NCBI RefSeq assembly: GCF_001680005.1
Contig: NC_033563.1
Span: forward strand, 434,001-498,000
Origin: Plasmodium coatneyi
Lineage: Eukaryota > Apicomplexa > Aconoidasida > Haemosporida > Plasmodiidae
Direction: 5' to 3'
DNA length: 64,000 nucleotides
In this document: positions 41,861 through 52,700 of the stretch, piece by piece
How the letters are laid out: each line of letters opens with the position of its first letter
How positions within the stretch are numbered: the stretch's first letter is position 1
Program-made: the position numbers and the translations under genes
The notes under the pieces: model-generated
What the model was told of the DNA's origin: nothing
The model's database searches: none
The model's input: the letters and a program-made list of their open reading frames with translations, nothing else

Positions 41861-42265
41861 GGTGGAAAGTCACCTTCGTGGCTACAATTCTACTTAAGCT
41901 GATCCTTGACCGGTTAGATTAGTCCATCTAAAACGACTTGCTGCACTGCTCTGTGTTACATTCCTGTCCACCGCTACATGGTCACCTCCTCTAGGGGTCG
42001 AACTTCCCTTCAAGAGGATATGTGGCTTAGATCCCCTTGTTGTATGTGCCCCTTTATATTGCTTCTACCGCGGGGGAAGTGTGAGGGGGTAGCCAATTTG
42101 CCAGAAAGGATAACCCCTTTACGGTTCGGTGTTTTTATTTGCTTAGCCACTGGTGTGTTTGTTTGTAAAAGTGCTGGGATTGCAGGTACAGCATCTTCCA
42201 CAAAAAAAAGAAAAGAAAAAGGAAAAAAAAAAAGAAAAGGAACAAACAAACGAACGAACAAATAA
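41861..42265. promoter_or_regulatory. Divergent intergenic region
   Basis: About 400 bases between the RAP-like gene (-) and the small gene at 42266 (+), so it should contain both promoters. It ends in an A/G-rich run (42200-42262, AAAGAAAAAG and ACAAACGAAC units) just before the plus-strand start. No specific element is identified. Confidence 0.45.
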
Positions 42266-42616
42266 ATGAGTAGAATGAATGACACATATGAGGATAGGAA
42301 CGGACGATTCAGGCGTTACCCATGGGATTTACCTCCGCGAAAGCATTTCGAGCCAAATATGGTAACTCCAAACGGGACGGCTAATTATGCCTTCACTTGC
42401 CCCGATCAGTCCACCCACTTCGTTCAAGTATGCGCGGAACTCATGTCCCAGCATGGAACCCTTTTCCCCCTTTTTTTCCGTCTCCCCCGTTTACAAAAAG
42501 TGCAACAGCGAAAATGTTCTCACTCAAGTGAATAAGCAAATGCATACGTAGATTAACCGATTGGTTGATTTTTTTTTTTTTTTTTTTTTTTTTTCCAACA
42601 GTCATCACCCCTCTAA
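42266..42616 (+). CDS. Small two-exon protein of unknown function
   Basis: ATG at 42266 opens a clean frame (MSRMNDTYEDRNGRFRRYPW, then LPPRKHFEPN and TANYAFTCPDQSTHF). Two phase-0 donors are possible: gtaact after codon 32 or gtatgc after codon 54 (42427). The acceptor at 42601 follows a long T tract (ttccaacag) and gives SSPL and a stop at 42614-42616. The product would be 36 or 58 residues. Another acceptor or phase could extend it, since the second exon is open for about 40 codons in a different frame. The first exon looks genuinely coding (charged, aromatic, Pro). No family is recognised. It lies between the RAP-like gene and bL9. Confidence 0.5.
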
Positions 42617-42879
42617 GTTGGTAACTTTCCTCCGATTAAGCTCCCTTTATATATTCGTACCAGCGGGGGAGTGTCCTCTTCGCTACCCCCACTTCGTGCA
42701 CACCCTGCGACACGCTGATATAGGAAGATAAAAAAAAAAAAGGACTTACCTCGTGGTGGAAGAAATGGCAGGAAAGTAACCCCTCATAGAAATGTATTCA
42801 CCAATATGGAAGTGACGCAGCACAACCTTATAGTCGAATCAGAGAGCAGCATGATAGAACCCCAAGAGGAGAAACAACA

Positions 42880-43716
42880 ATGCGGGTTATTACTCTCTTC
42901 CTGCTTTTTTGTCTACTAAGACTCAGCGTAACGACGGAGGCGTACCTTAGCAACCGCGTGGTGAAAGCGAATTCTGCCTTGTACGCAGTGAGGAAGAAGA
43001 AGAAAAAAAAAATGACCAAGATGATCCACATTACTGTGAGCGCCGACAATGAAATAGGAACAAAAGGTTCGCCGTCAACAATATATAACAAATGTGTGTG
43101 CACAGTAGATGTAAGGAATGCTTGCTAAGTCTCCTTTTCCACCTAATGCCCCCCCACACACAAACATTTGTGTCCACGTCTCTACCACCATCACCCCCAG
43201 GAGAAATAAAAAAGGTGAAGCTCTCGCACGCCTTCAACTACATCATACCGCAGAAACTGGGTTACAGAAGCACCATCGATGAGCTGGTCGAAAAGGAGAA
43301 AACTGAAAACACCCTCAAGTACATTGACGATATTAAGAGGAGTTTTCTGTGGACGTATAAAAAGAAGCTTGACGGGTTTAATGTTCCCTTCCGGTTCGCT
43401 GAGGGGAAAAAGATCCTCGTTACCCAAGACGATATCCTTCATTACGTAAGGCGTGTTAATGCACCTACGCACATAAGGGGGGTGTTTATATGTGTGGTTC
43501 TTCATTTGTGCGCGTTGCTTGGCCTCACTGCTGTCCTCATGCCCACCCTTATTGCAGCTCCTAACCCGGGGATTAATCCGCGAAAACGACGACGTGTACG
43601 ATAAGATAAAAAGCAAAAAGGTGAAGCTCGACGACGTTGGAAGCTACCCGATGAAGTACACCTTTATGAACAGCCTCCAAATCGACCTCACTGTGCACGT
43701 GATGAAGGTCAAGTGA
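42880..43716 (+). CDS. Apicoplast-targeted 50S ribosomal protein bL9
   Basis: Three exons, 42880-43066, 43201-43445 and 43558-43716, in phase, 196 residues. The start MRVITLFLLFCLLRLSVTTEA is a signal peptide. It is followed by a basic segment (NRVVKANSALYAVRKKKKKK), together the bipartite leader of an apicoplast protein. The mature part resembles bacterial L9: IHITVSADNEIGTKGEIKKV joined across intron 1, then KLSHAFNYIIPQKLGYRST. Compare the family pattern V.L.ED...GKKGDVVEV.DGYARNYLIP. The remainder has the Lys/Glu-rich linker and a C-terminal domain. bL9 binds 23S rRNA at the L1 stalk base. The intron 1 donor is GTTCGC, unusual but required by phase and homology. Family call is by eye; apicoplast location is inferred. 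Confidence 0.78.
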
Positions 43717-45382
43717 GCACAGCATCCTTCCCACCAGGCGGATACATCCAGCAGTGCACAACAAGCTGCACCAAATCGAAGCGAAAGCGTACATTTGTAC
43801 TACACTTATGTGGTGTGTTTGTCTAATAAGCCAACACGTTGAAGCATTTCATTCCAAGGGAGTTACCATTTAGGTGAACTTCTTCACTTTCGCCAAAAAG
43901 GTGGATACATCAAACAGCGAAGCGCAACGCAACAAGGCTTTTCTGTATGCCCATTACACACGCGTGAGTGTGCCTCAAAAAGTGGAGAATTTCCCCAACA
44001 GAAAGGATCATTCCGCCATACTGTTACACATTTACGGTGTAACATAAGGACAACCAACACTTGCTTGTAGACACATTCGGGTATTTTAGCACTCCATTTT
44101 TTGAAAAACAGGGGCAATTACGTTTTCCCTCCCTCCATAGGAATTGTCGTCTGGTGGAAGTATCAGTAGTACAGGGGAGGAGAACCCCCATTTTGCCAGT
44201 GTTCACTTTGTTAAGGCATGGAGGACTTGCTCAGGCAATTAGGGCCTTCATCATATCAACACAAAGTGGTATTTCCTTTCCCTTAATTTAGTGAACGAAC
44301 GCAATTTGGATTGTCCCACGGTGGAGATTACTTAATAGGTGAAGTAGCATAGTCCACAGTTTGTATTCCCCCGAAATGCTGCTCAGCGGAACACGCTTTG
44401 CCACGTCGATGGGTTGCCGTGCGATTGTGCTAAAACGCCTGAACGGGTCATAATTTTGACGAGCCATATGATACAATTTGGCACCATTTTTTTTTTTTTT
44501 AATTATACATGTATGCACCAACGGCTAGCCAGCTAGCTAAATAGCTAGCTTTTTTTCTAGACGATTTTCCCCCTTTCGAGCTACTTCCCCAATGGTATGC
44601 AACGTTTTTCAGTTGTTCACCTGAACGTTTTTTTTTTTTTTTTTTTTAAATAAAACGGTCAGATAAAAACTGCGCGTCTTTTTCCCCACGTTGCTTCCAC
44701 ACAACGGTTGGTAACATTTTTTCGTAAGACACGTATAATTTTTAAATGATTAAGAAATTTGCTCGTTTGCATATAAGGCAAATTGTCCGTTTTGTCAGAA
44801 GGTACAATTTTTTTTCTTTTTCTCCCACCAATCTGAGTTTACCTTTATGCTCTTTTTCGTGTTTTAATTTTTTTATTTTTCTCTGCAGATCTTGTTCTTT
44901 CCTTTTTTTTTTTTTTCCTTAACGTCTTTGAAAGTCAAGGGGGTGCAATGCACGAGTCATTTGTATCTCCCGACAAGTACACACAAAGTGGGGCTCATTT
45001 TTGTGGGAGCTCCTTTCTTTTTTTTTTCTGTCGTTCCTATCACACAGATCATTAATTTTTTTCTTATTTTTTTTACAAACGTGGTCATATCACTAAGTGG
45101 TACTATTCTTTTTTGAGTAATTTGTGTGCACCTGAGTATATCCTTGGCGGTGTCTTTTTTCCCGTGGTGGCGTAGGTTCTCCTTTTTTATAGTGCCCTTA
45201 TTTCGATTAACATAGGGAACACTAGTAGTTGCAGGAATTTTTAATTTTTTCCCTTAGTAATCAGGCGTGGTAGCGAAGTGAATCATATCTTTACGCTCTT
45301 ACCTCAAGGCAATTACCTTTTTTACGATTGTGGACCCACTTTTTCTGTTGTTCGTTCGTCAAGTTTCCGCCACGCCAAGAAG
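43717..45382. other. Intergenic region upstream of CDPK3
   Basis: About 1.7 kb. It holds CGCCTGAACGGGTCATAA at 44436-44453, a GCTAGC cluster at 44522-44552, T tracts at 44489-44500, 44631-44647 and 44903-44916, and a T-rich block to 45110. The right half is probably the CDPK3 promoter and leader. No gene is supported. Confidence 0.55.
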
Positions 45383-47601
45383 ATGAGCACCGTGTGCGCG
45401 CAGAGAAGCAGACCCAGCAGGCCCATGTCCAACGCGACTATAAAGAACAAGATGAAGAGATCGACGGAGAACGTGAAGAAAAAAAAGGCGTCAACACACA
45501 AATCCTTCAAGAGCAGCAAGAACAATTCCTCCTACTGCGATGGAAGCAGAATTGCTAACAGGAGGGAGAAGCAGGAGGAGGAGTCACTAAAGTGTAAGAA
45601 GTCAAAATTGGCAGAAAGGGGATTAACTAAAAGTATGAAAAAAGGAAAAGATAGCAACACGCATGATAGTCCGCATGATAATCCGCATGAGCATGTGCAC
45701 GCAGTAAAAACAAGCAACAGTGAAAATTTTAAATTCTCCCGGAGGGGGTTCATTTTAAGTTTTACAGGAAATATGCAGGACTTTTACACCCTCTCCGAAG
45801 AGCCCCTAGGGAAGGGGACCTACGGATCCGTCTACAAAGCGACAGATAAATTGCTCAAAATTCACAGAGCCGTCAAAGTGGTGTCGAAAAAGAAGTTAAA
45901 AAATGTACACAGATTTAGACAAGAAATAGATATAATGAAAAATCTAGATCATCCTAATGTGATAAAATTGCTAGAAACGTTTGAAGATAGCAAGCAGATT
46001 TACTTGGTGATGGAGCTGTGCACAGGTGGAGAGTTGTTCGACCGAATTGTAAAAAAAGGTCCCTTCTCTGAAATGTATACCTCCTTTATTATGAAGCAAA
46101 TTTTTTCCGTTCTTAATTACCTGCACATTAGGAATATATGTCACAGAGATGTGAAGCCAGAGAATTTTTTATTTTTCGATAAGAGTCCAGAATCGCTAAT
46201 CAAGGTGATTGACTTTGGTTTGGCTTCCTACTTCACTGACACGGACCCAGAGATGAAGACGAAGGCCGGGACCCCCTACTACGTCGCCCCGCAGGTGCTA
46301 AGTGGCTGTTACGACTACAAGTGTGACTTGTGGTCTGCCGGCGTGCTGTTCTACATCCTGCTGTGCGGGTACCCCCCCTTTTACGGCGAGAGCGATCATG
46401 AGATACTCATCAGGGTAAGGATCAACTAGTGGTGGACACTTTACCGATTAGGTGAAGTGGCGAGACAGTTTTATTTTACATCACATCGCACCACCCCTTT
46501 TGCTGCATTGCCCCCCCTTCATAGGTCAAAAGCGGAAAATTCAACTTCAAGGGAAAGGAGTGGACCGACGTGACGGAGGAGGCCAGGGACCTCATCAAGC
46601 GCTGTCTAACCATGGACCCGCAAAAACGGACAACGGCAAGCGAAGCGCTGAGGCACCCATGGTTTAAGAAAAAGCCCAGCAACTTTAATCTAGACTTTAA
46701 AATGGATATCCACGTGCTGGAAAATTTCAAAAATTATGCCCTTATGCTACGTTTCCAGAAGCTAGCCATGACGATTATTGCTCAACAGAGTAACGACTAC
46801 GACGTGCAGCAGTTGAAGGCGGCATTTCTACACCTGGATGAAGAAGGAAAAGGGAACATAACGAAGGTGCAACTGCGGAAGGGCTTAGAAAAAAGCAACT
46901 TGATGTTGCCCCCGAATTTTGACCTGCTCCTGGATCAGATAGACAGCGACGGCAGCGGCAACATCGAATACACGGAGTTCCTGGCGGCTGCGATTGACAG
47001 GCGGAAGCTGTCGAAGGTGCGTCCAGTGGGTTCATTAGGTGGTTCATTAGGTGGTCCATTAGGTGGCTATTCGGCAAACTGGAGTAGTTCTCCCCTTTGC
47101 GCCTCTTTTTCGACCCCATTTTTACGACCTCATTTTTACTTCCCCCTTTGCAGAAGCTGATTTACTGCGCGTTCCGCGTCTTCGATGTGGACAACGACGG
47201 GGAGATTACCACCGCGGAGCTAGCTCACGTAGGGGCCGTCACCCACCTGCACACGCATAGATGCCTAACAGTATAGCTGCATATCAGAACAACTGCATTT
47301 TTTTCCCTTCATTTATTGCACCCTTCCCCCCTTCAGATACTTTTCAACGGAAACAGAAGAGGAAGCATCACAGAGAAAGACGTCAACCAAGTTAAGAAAA
47401 TGATCCGTGAGGTGGACAAAAATGGAGACGGGAAGGTAATCAAACCATCGCTGTGGATGCAGCGGAGGGTGAATAAAAAGACAAGCAAAGATGAGCAACC
47501 TTCCCTCGTTTAATTCTTTTTTTTTTTTTTTTTTTTCTATTTCTCATACCCCGCAGATCGACTTTTATGAGTTTTCCGAAATGATGAAATTGACGTTCTA
47601 G
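45383..47601 (+). CDS. CDPK3: Calcium-dependent protein kinase 3
   Basis: Five exons in phase: 45383-46414, 46525-47016, 47154-47228, 47337-47435, 47557-47601; 580 residues. The basic, Lys/Ser-rich N-terminus (about 130 residues) has no Gly at position 2, so no myristoylation. The kinase domain spans about 133-395: GKGTYG, VKVVSKKKL, HRDVKPEN, DFGLASYF, GTPYYVAPQ (the usual APE Glu is Gln, as in several CDPKs). After the junction domain come four EF-hands: a degenerate one (DEEGKGNITKVQ) and three good ones (DSDGSGNIEYTE, DVDNDGEITTAE, DKNGDGKIDFYE, the last split by an intron). Calcium releases kinase activity in this family. CDPK3 is known for ookinete motility and mosquito midgut invasion. 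The frame is open from a GTG at 45278; the first ATG is 45383. Confidence 0.95.
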
Positions 47602-49747
47602 CCGCGGGGGTTATCGGCCATTATCTGCAGGCACGCACATTTGGACAGGAAAGAAGGGCCACATTTAGGGGGGGGCCGCTTTTTGTGCTTTCTCCCCGAT
47701 GGGTCTACCGCATTTGGGGTCTTTACTGGTCATCCGTTTGGCCTCTTTAATTTTTTCTCATTTTTTAATTTTTCAATTTCTGGCCTCCATATATTGTTTC
47801 CGCTTTGTCCACGGATGATTTAATTTGTTTTAAGCGCCTTTCAGCATTCATTTTATTATTTTTATTTTTTTTTTTTGTCATTTTTTTTAAGTCTTACTGT
47901 GAATGCCCCACTCGTTGCGCAATAATTAACTCTGTCCGCTTGAGCGGCCCGACGAAAATTTTTTTTGTCTTTACCTATACACGTAGTGCTACTCGGCGAA
48001 AAAGAAGGGGGAGTTCACGTGAGGGGAAAAGTACAATGGTGGGGAGTATACATGCTGATCCTGGTCTTTCCTACCGAGTAACTACTTTCCCAAGAGGGTG
48101 GAACTATGGCAGATTTGTGCGGACGGGGGGGGAGGTTTTTTTCGTCCTTTTCTCCACAGAGAGTTATTCGGGGGGACCAAAAGGGAAATGAAAAGAGAGA
48201 TGGTGATGACCAAATTAGGAATCCACGGCAAAGAGCAACATTGTAGCAAACAGGGGGGCGAACATTTTTTTGGGCCTTATTTTAGGGTCCCGTCCGTTCT
48301 GCAACCACTGGCAAGGAGGCATCTACTACTAATCTGCGTGGCGGCACAGAGGAGAGAAGAACTTGCGGGAAAAATCCTTCAAATAGAAATGTATGCCCTT
48401 AAAAAAAAAAAAAAAAATATGAACATGTTATTATATGTATTTACATAAATGTACGTGAAGAGAATAACTCGTTTTTTCCAATGTAGAGAGGGTCGATTTT
48501 TTTGCGGTACGGTACTTCCTTCAATGGCGTCATATAATCGGGTACTTTTTTTATTCTGCCCTACAGCAGCAGCGCCTATTTTATTTTATTATTTATTTTT
48601 TTTTTTTTACATGCGCTTTTCGCGGGTTAGTACCTTTATCTAGTAATTTTTTTTTTCTATTTTGGGATATTTTTGACCTCTTTTTCAAGTGGCCTAGTAG
48701 CTTTACAGAAAAAGAAGCCTTATTTTTATTTTTTTTCCTTTTTCAGCGAATTTTTTAACCTATTTTTTTAAGTTGTTTTTAGCCTATTTTGAGGTTTTCT
48801 TAAGCCCATTTTAAGGCTTCTTTAACCCATTTTTTAAAACTTTTTTTTTAACCCATTTTAAGGTTTTTTTTCCGTTTTTTTTGCTCTTTTTTTCCCCTTT
48901 TTTTTTTTGACCCTTTGACCCTTTCCCGCATTGGCCCCACAGCGGGAACGAAGCGGTGCCTTTTTTATCAAAGGGGAAAACTGGTGAATTCGCACCAATT
49001 TTCACCGGTATTTCCTTCTGCGTAATTCTGTTTCTACCGTTCTGTTTGGTCAAAAAAGGGGGGAAATGAATAAAAAAAAAAAGCTACAATTATTTATGTT
49101 TCATACGTATGTATATTCATCATCTGAATAGCTTAACTTTGACCCATTTTGCTAATTTATTATTTTTTTAAAAAAAAAAAAGCGAATTGGGAATTGTTTT
49201 CCACTCCACACCCTGTTTGTATGTACACGGGGCAGGGGAAGAAGTTGCCGCGGGTGGAAAACAGCTCTATTCTGTTCTGTTCTGCTTTGTTTGGCGACGT
49301 TTTTCTCTTCTTTATTCTTTCTTTTTTTTTTTTTTTTTTTTCTGTCCTTTTGACTGATTTCCCTCCCCCCGTTTGTGTCTCCGTTGTGAAGACATTAGAG
49401 AGACAGCGGGAAAATTGGGAATTCAGACTGATTTTGCTTCCACTGAAGAAAGGGGCAAAAGAACAAGTGAATAATCCCGTGAGACAGAAAAAGTGCGTCT
49501 TTTCACACAATAGACGAAATCGCGGAATCGTCCCAAAATAGGACAGAGTAACACAGGAGCGGTGGCAAAAGGGTACGAGTAACCGACGTGGTAGATCCTC
49601 AAGATTGCGCACAGAGGGCGTTTCACCCCCCGTATGACCTTTTCCCCCAAGGGAGGTCTTGTTGTGCACCCCACAAGAGGATCCAACAGAAGTAAAGTGG
49701 AGACACATCACCCATGGTGATACAGTCCCAAAAAGTGCAACACCAAA
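47602..49747. other. Intergenic region, CDPK3 to PHD gene
   Basis: About 2.1 kb, strongly T-rich. It includes an A tract at 48401-48417, the degenerate repeat block at 48751-48875, a T tract at 49322-49341 and TTCTG repeats at 49263-49285. The stretch 49380-49747 is probably the PHD gene leader. No gene is supported. Confidence 0.55.
48751..48875. repeat. Degenerate TTTAACCCATTTTAAGGTTTT tandem
   Basis: About five imperfect copies of a 21-26 base unit, consensus roughly TTTAACCCATTTTAAGG, occur in tandem with T spacers of varied length. Variants include TTAAGCCCATTTTAAGG, TTTAACCCATTTTTTAA and TTTTAGCCTATTTTGAGG. The pattern is visible directly. The unit is unlike the Plasmodium telomere repeat apart from the shared AACCC. 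Confidence 0.65.
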
Positions 49748-52700
49748 ATGAATAAAAACGCCAAGGGTAGGAGCTACCTAGACATTCTTCGGTTTTATAG
49801 CAAAGATGAAAATCAACAGGGGGTGCATTTTTCGGGGGGGGTTGGTAGTCCAGTCGGACTGCAAAGTGGCCATTCCTTCTGTAAAGGCGTGAAGAAGGAA
49901 CGTTTTTTCAATGTGCGTAACTGGGATGGAGCTGACTCACACCAAGGGAATGACGACCGTCCCTTGGGGGAGGACAAAGAGAGTCTGAACACGGACTCCT
50001 TTTTCAGAACCCTCTTTTGTAATCAGAAGATGGGAAGCAGCAACAATCGTCATTATACCAGTGGTTGCTATCGTAGTAACCCCTTCGAGGAGGAAGAAAA
50101 TAATAATGCCCAGAGGAGGAACTTAAAAAAAATGGTAACCTATGCAACAAGGGGGAAGAGAGTTAAACCCGTACACGAGGAAGATACACTAATTCGAAAC
50201 CTGAGAAGAGAGCAAAGGATGAGAATGCTCTGTCTACAAAAGGAACATGGGTGCATGAAAGGTTATCAAAAGAAAATGGCTAGCTGTTTTGCTGCCTACA
50301 GGAGGAGGAAGACATGCACCATTTGCTTCCTGAGTAATAATACGGAACACATGGAAAAGTGCAAAAACTGCTCCCTGCACTTTCACGTGTACTGCTACAA
50401 GATGTTTAGGGACAACTTCAATTTGAGCGACTTTGTGTGTGACGTGTGTGTGGACTGCGGGGCAGCAGGCGGTACGACTAGCAATTTTGCCCCCCAACAT
50501 GTACCCCACCGTGCATACGCCCACCAGCGCACAGACGAACCCTACAGGAAGTACCACTTTGCCTATAAGAGGAAAGATGTCGACGTGACCAACGAACCGC
50601 TCGATTGTGCCCCCCAAGTGGAGGAACCAAATACGCAAAGTGGTTCACCAAGGAAAAGTAAAAATTTTAAATGCCTAAGTGAAGCCGAATTTGGCAACAG
50701 TAATGACCTCCTCCATGGGGAGGGTAATCAAAAAATAAATGGATCATCCAAAAGGAAAGCAGAAGGTGGGAAGAAGATACCCACCGATGATTGCCTCTAT
50801 GACGGGGCCATTCATCATCGCGATATGGCATACCACTCCGATACGAGATGCAACCGAAGGGTGAGTCATGAAATAGGTCCCTATAACAAGAAGGCAAAGA
50901 GGCAACTAAAGAAAAGGGCCGATTTAGAAATGACGTCAGAGAAGGTTACCAAAATGGTGGGAAAATTGTTAAGGCCGTTGGAGAACCACAAAATGGACTC
51001 CCATTCTATGCTATTCCAGATGGAGCAAAGTCAATCTAATCAACCCCCCCACGAGGGGAAAAACACCCAATACATGCACGCCATTCAGTATAAGCTCCAC
51101 CTGCATGAACGAGCGAGTCAACAGGTAAAGTGCAGCATTTGTAATGGCCTTCACAGAAACGTCCTGATGATCAGGACTGGCCCAGACTTATGGTTCCACG
51201 TGTGCTGTCTCTACTACAATGATCTCTCCAAATGTGGCTCCCTAAACCACCTATACTTTGAATGCTTCTTCCTAAAATTCTACAACCAAGACTATTTTAG
51301 TAACATGTATGGAAAACTAAAGGGGGTTAATGAAATAATCGTCCAAAAAGTCAAGCAGGAATTATTGAGCAGTTATAACACCACCATTCACAGTCACTCC
51401 TTCAACTTTCTCATGAACCCCTACTACTACAACTTGACGCTTAAGCAGATCAAAAATTTGATTTTTTACAACTTTATTCTGCAAACGAATGTGTTGTATG
51501 GGAGGAAAACTTCTTGGTGTGGTGGTTCCAGTTTGCAGGTTTCACCCATCGGAGGTGATGAAGGGGAAGGTATCATTAAGGGCGTGTTGTGTACCAACCT
51601 GGGGAGCGATAATTTGGCTGAAATGAACTTTGGTTGGACGGACAGGCGTCGTGTGAGCGAATCGTCCAGCTGTGCACAGTCCAACAGGAGGAGAAGGAAC
51701 AGTCAGAGGGGTAGTCAATCCCGCATTGATCTGCATGGTAAATTATATAACCAATATGAGCACTCTTCTAGTTTAAGTAGCGAAGCGAGCAGCTACGTGG
51801 GCAGTAGCAGCATACCCAGCTGCAGCGATTCCTCCTCTGATGGAGCAACCATGAGGGACGACACGCAGGATATGGAAGAAGGGGAATACGAAGACGAACC
51901 GGAAAATGACCCCTATGTGGATGACGACGAGGAGGACATTAGCATGCACTGTCAGAACGAACATACCAACATATACTGCATCGACACGAACAACTGTTCC
52001 GTTGTCACAGAGGAGAATTATTACACCACGGATGTCTTGCACATTGTAAGTAATCACACAAGGAACGAAGTCAGTCTAAGTGTCAACAAGCAGAATGAGC
52101 TGAATTCATTTTTCAAGGAAATCGAACAGCTCATTTATAAGAGGGACTTCATTCATTTGAACATTTTAAAAAATATTAAAGAGAAAATCCAGGAGTCCGT
52201 CCTCAACAACCATTCGAAGATTTGCGTTTTTTGTAAAAAGGCAACTGGGATAAAGACCAAATGTATGTTTCCATCCTGTTGTACTTATTTCCACATTTCC
52301 TGTTACTACGAGTTCTTCCTACACAGTGTGCATGTGATTTATGAATGGAGGAGGGGCATCAAAAGGGACGATCAATTCAACCGCAGGCAGGTAAACCAGG
52401 TAACAAACCCAGGGGATCTCCCTCCCAGGACGAACAAACCGATTAAACGACAAGACCGCAGGAAGAAGCGCTTACGCAACGGCATCGGTAGTGACAAAAG
52501 TGATCAGGACAATGTTTGTCATGGAATCTATGTTGACCGTTGTGATCACGCTGAGGGAAGGGCAACGCCCAGTGCAGGTGTTGCAAAAAATATTCTAACG
52601 AAAGGGAACTCCCAGGAGCAGCCCCCTATCGACGCACCCAAGGGGACGATCCAGTACATTCGAAAAATTAAGAGGAAAATAATGGACAGCAGTGAGCAGC

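Noticed and set aside
45278..45382. Upstream extension of CDPK3
   Set aside because: The frame is open but begins with GTG; the first ATG is at 45383 and the extra residues do not resemble the family.
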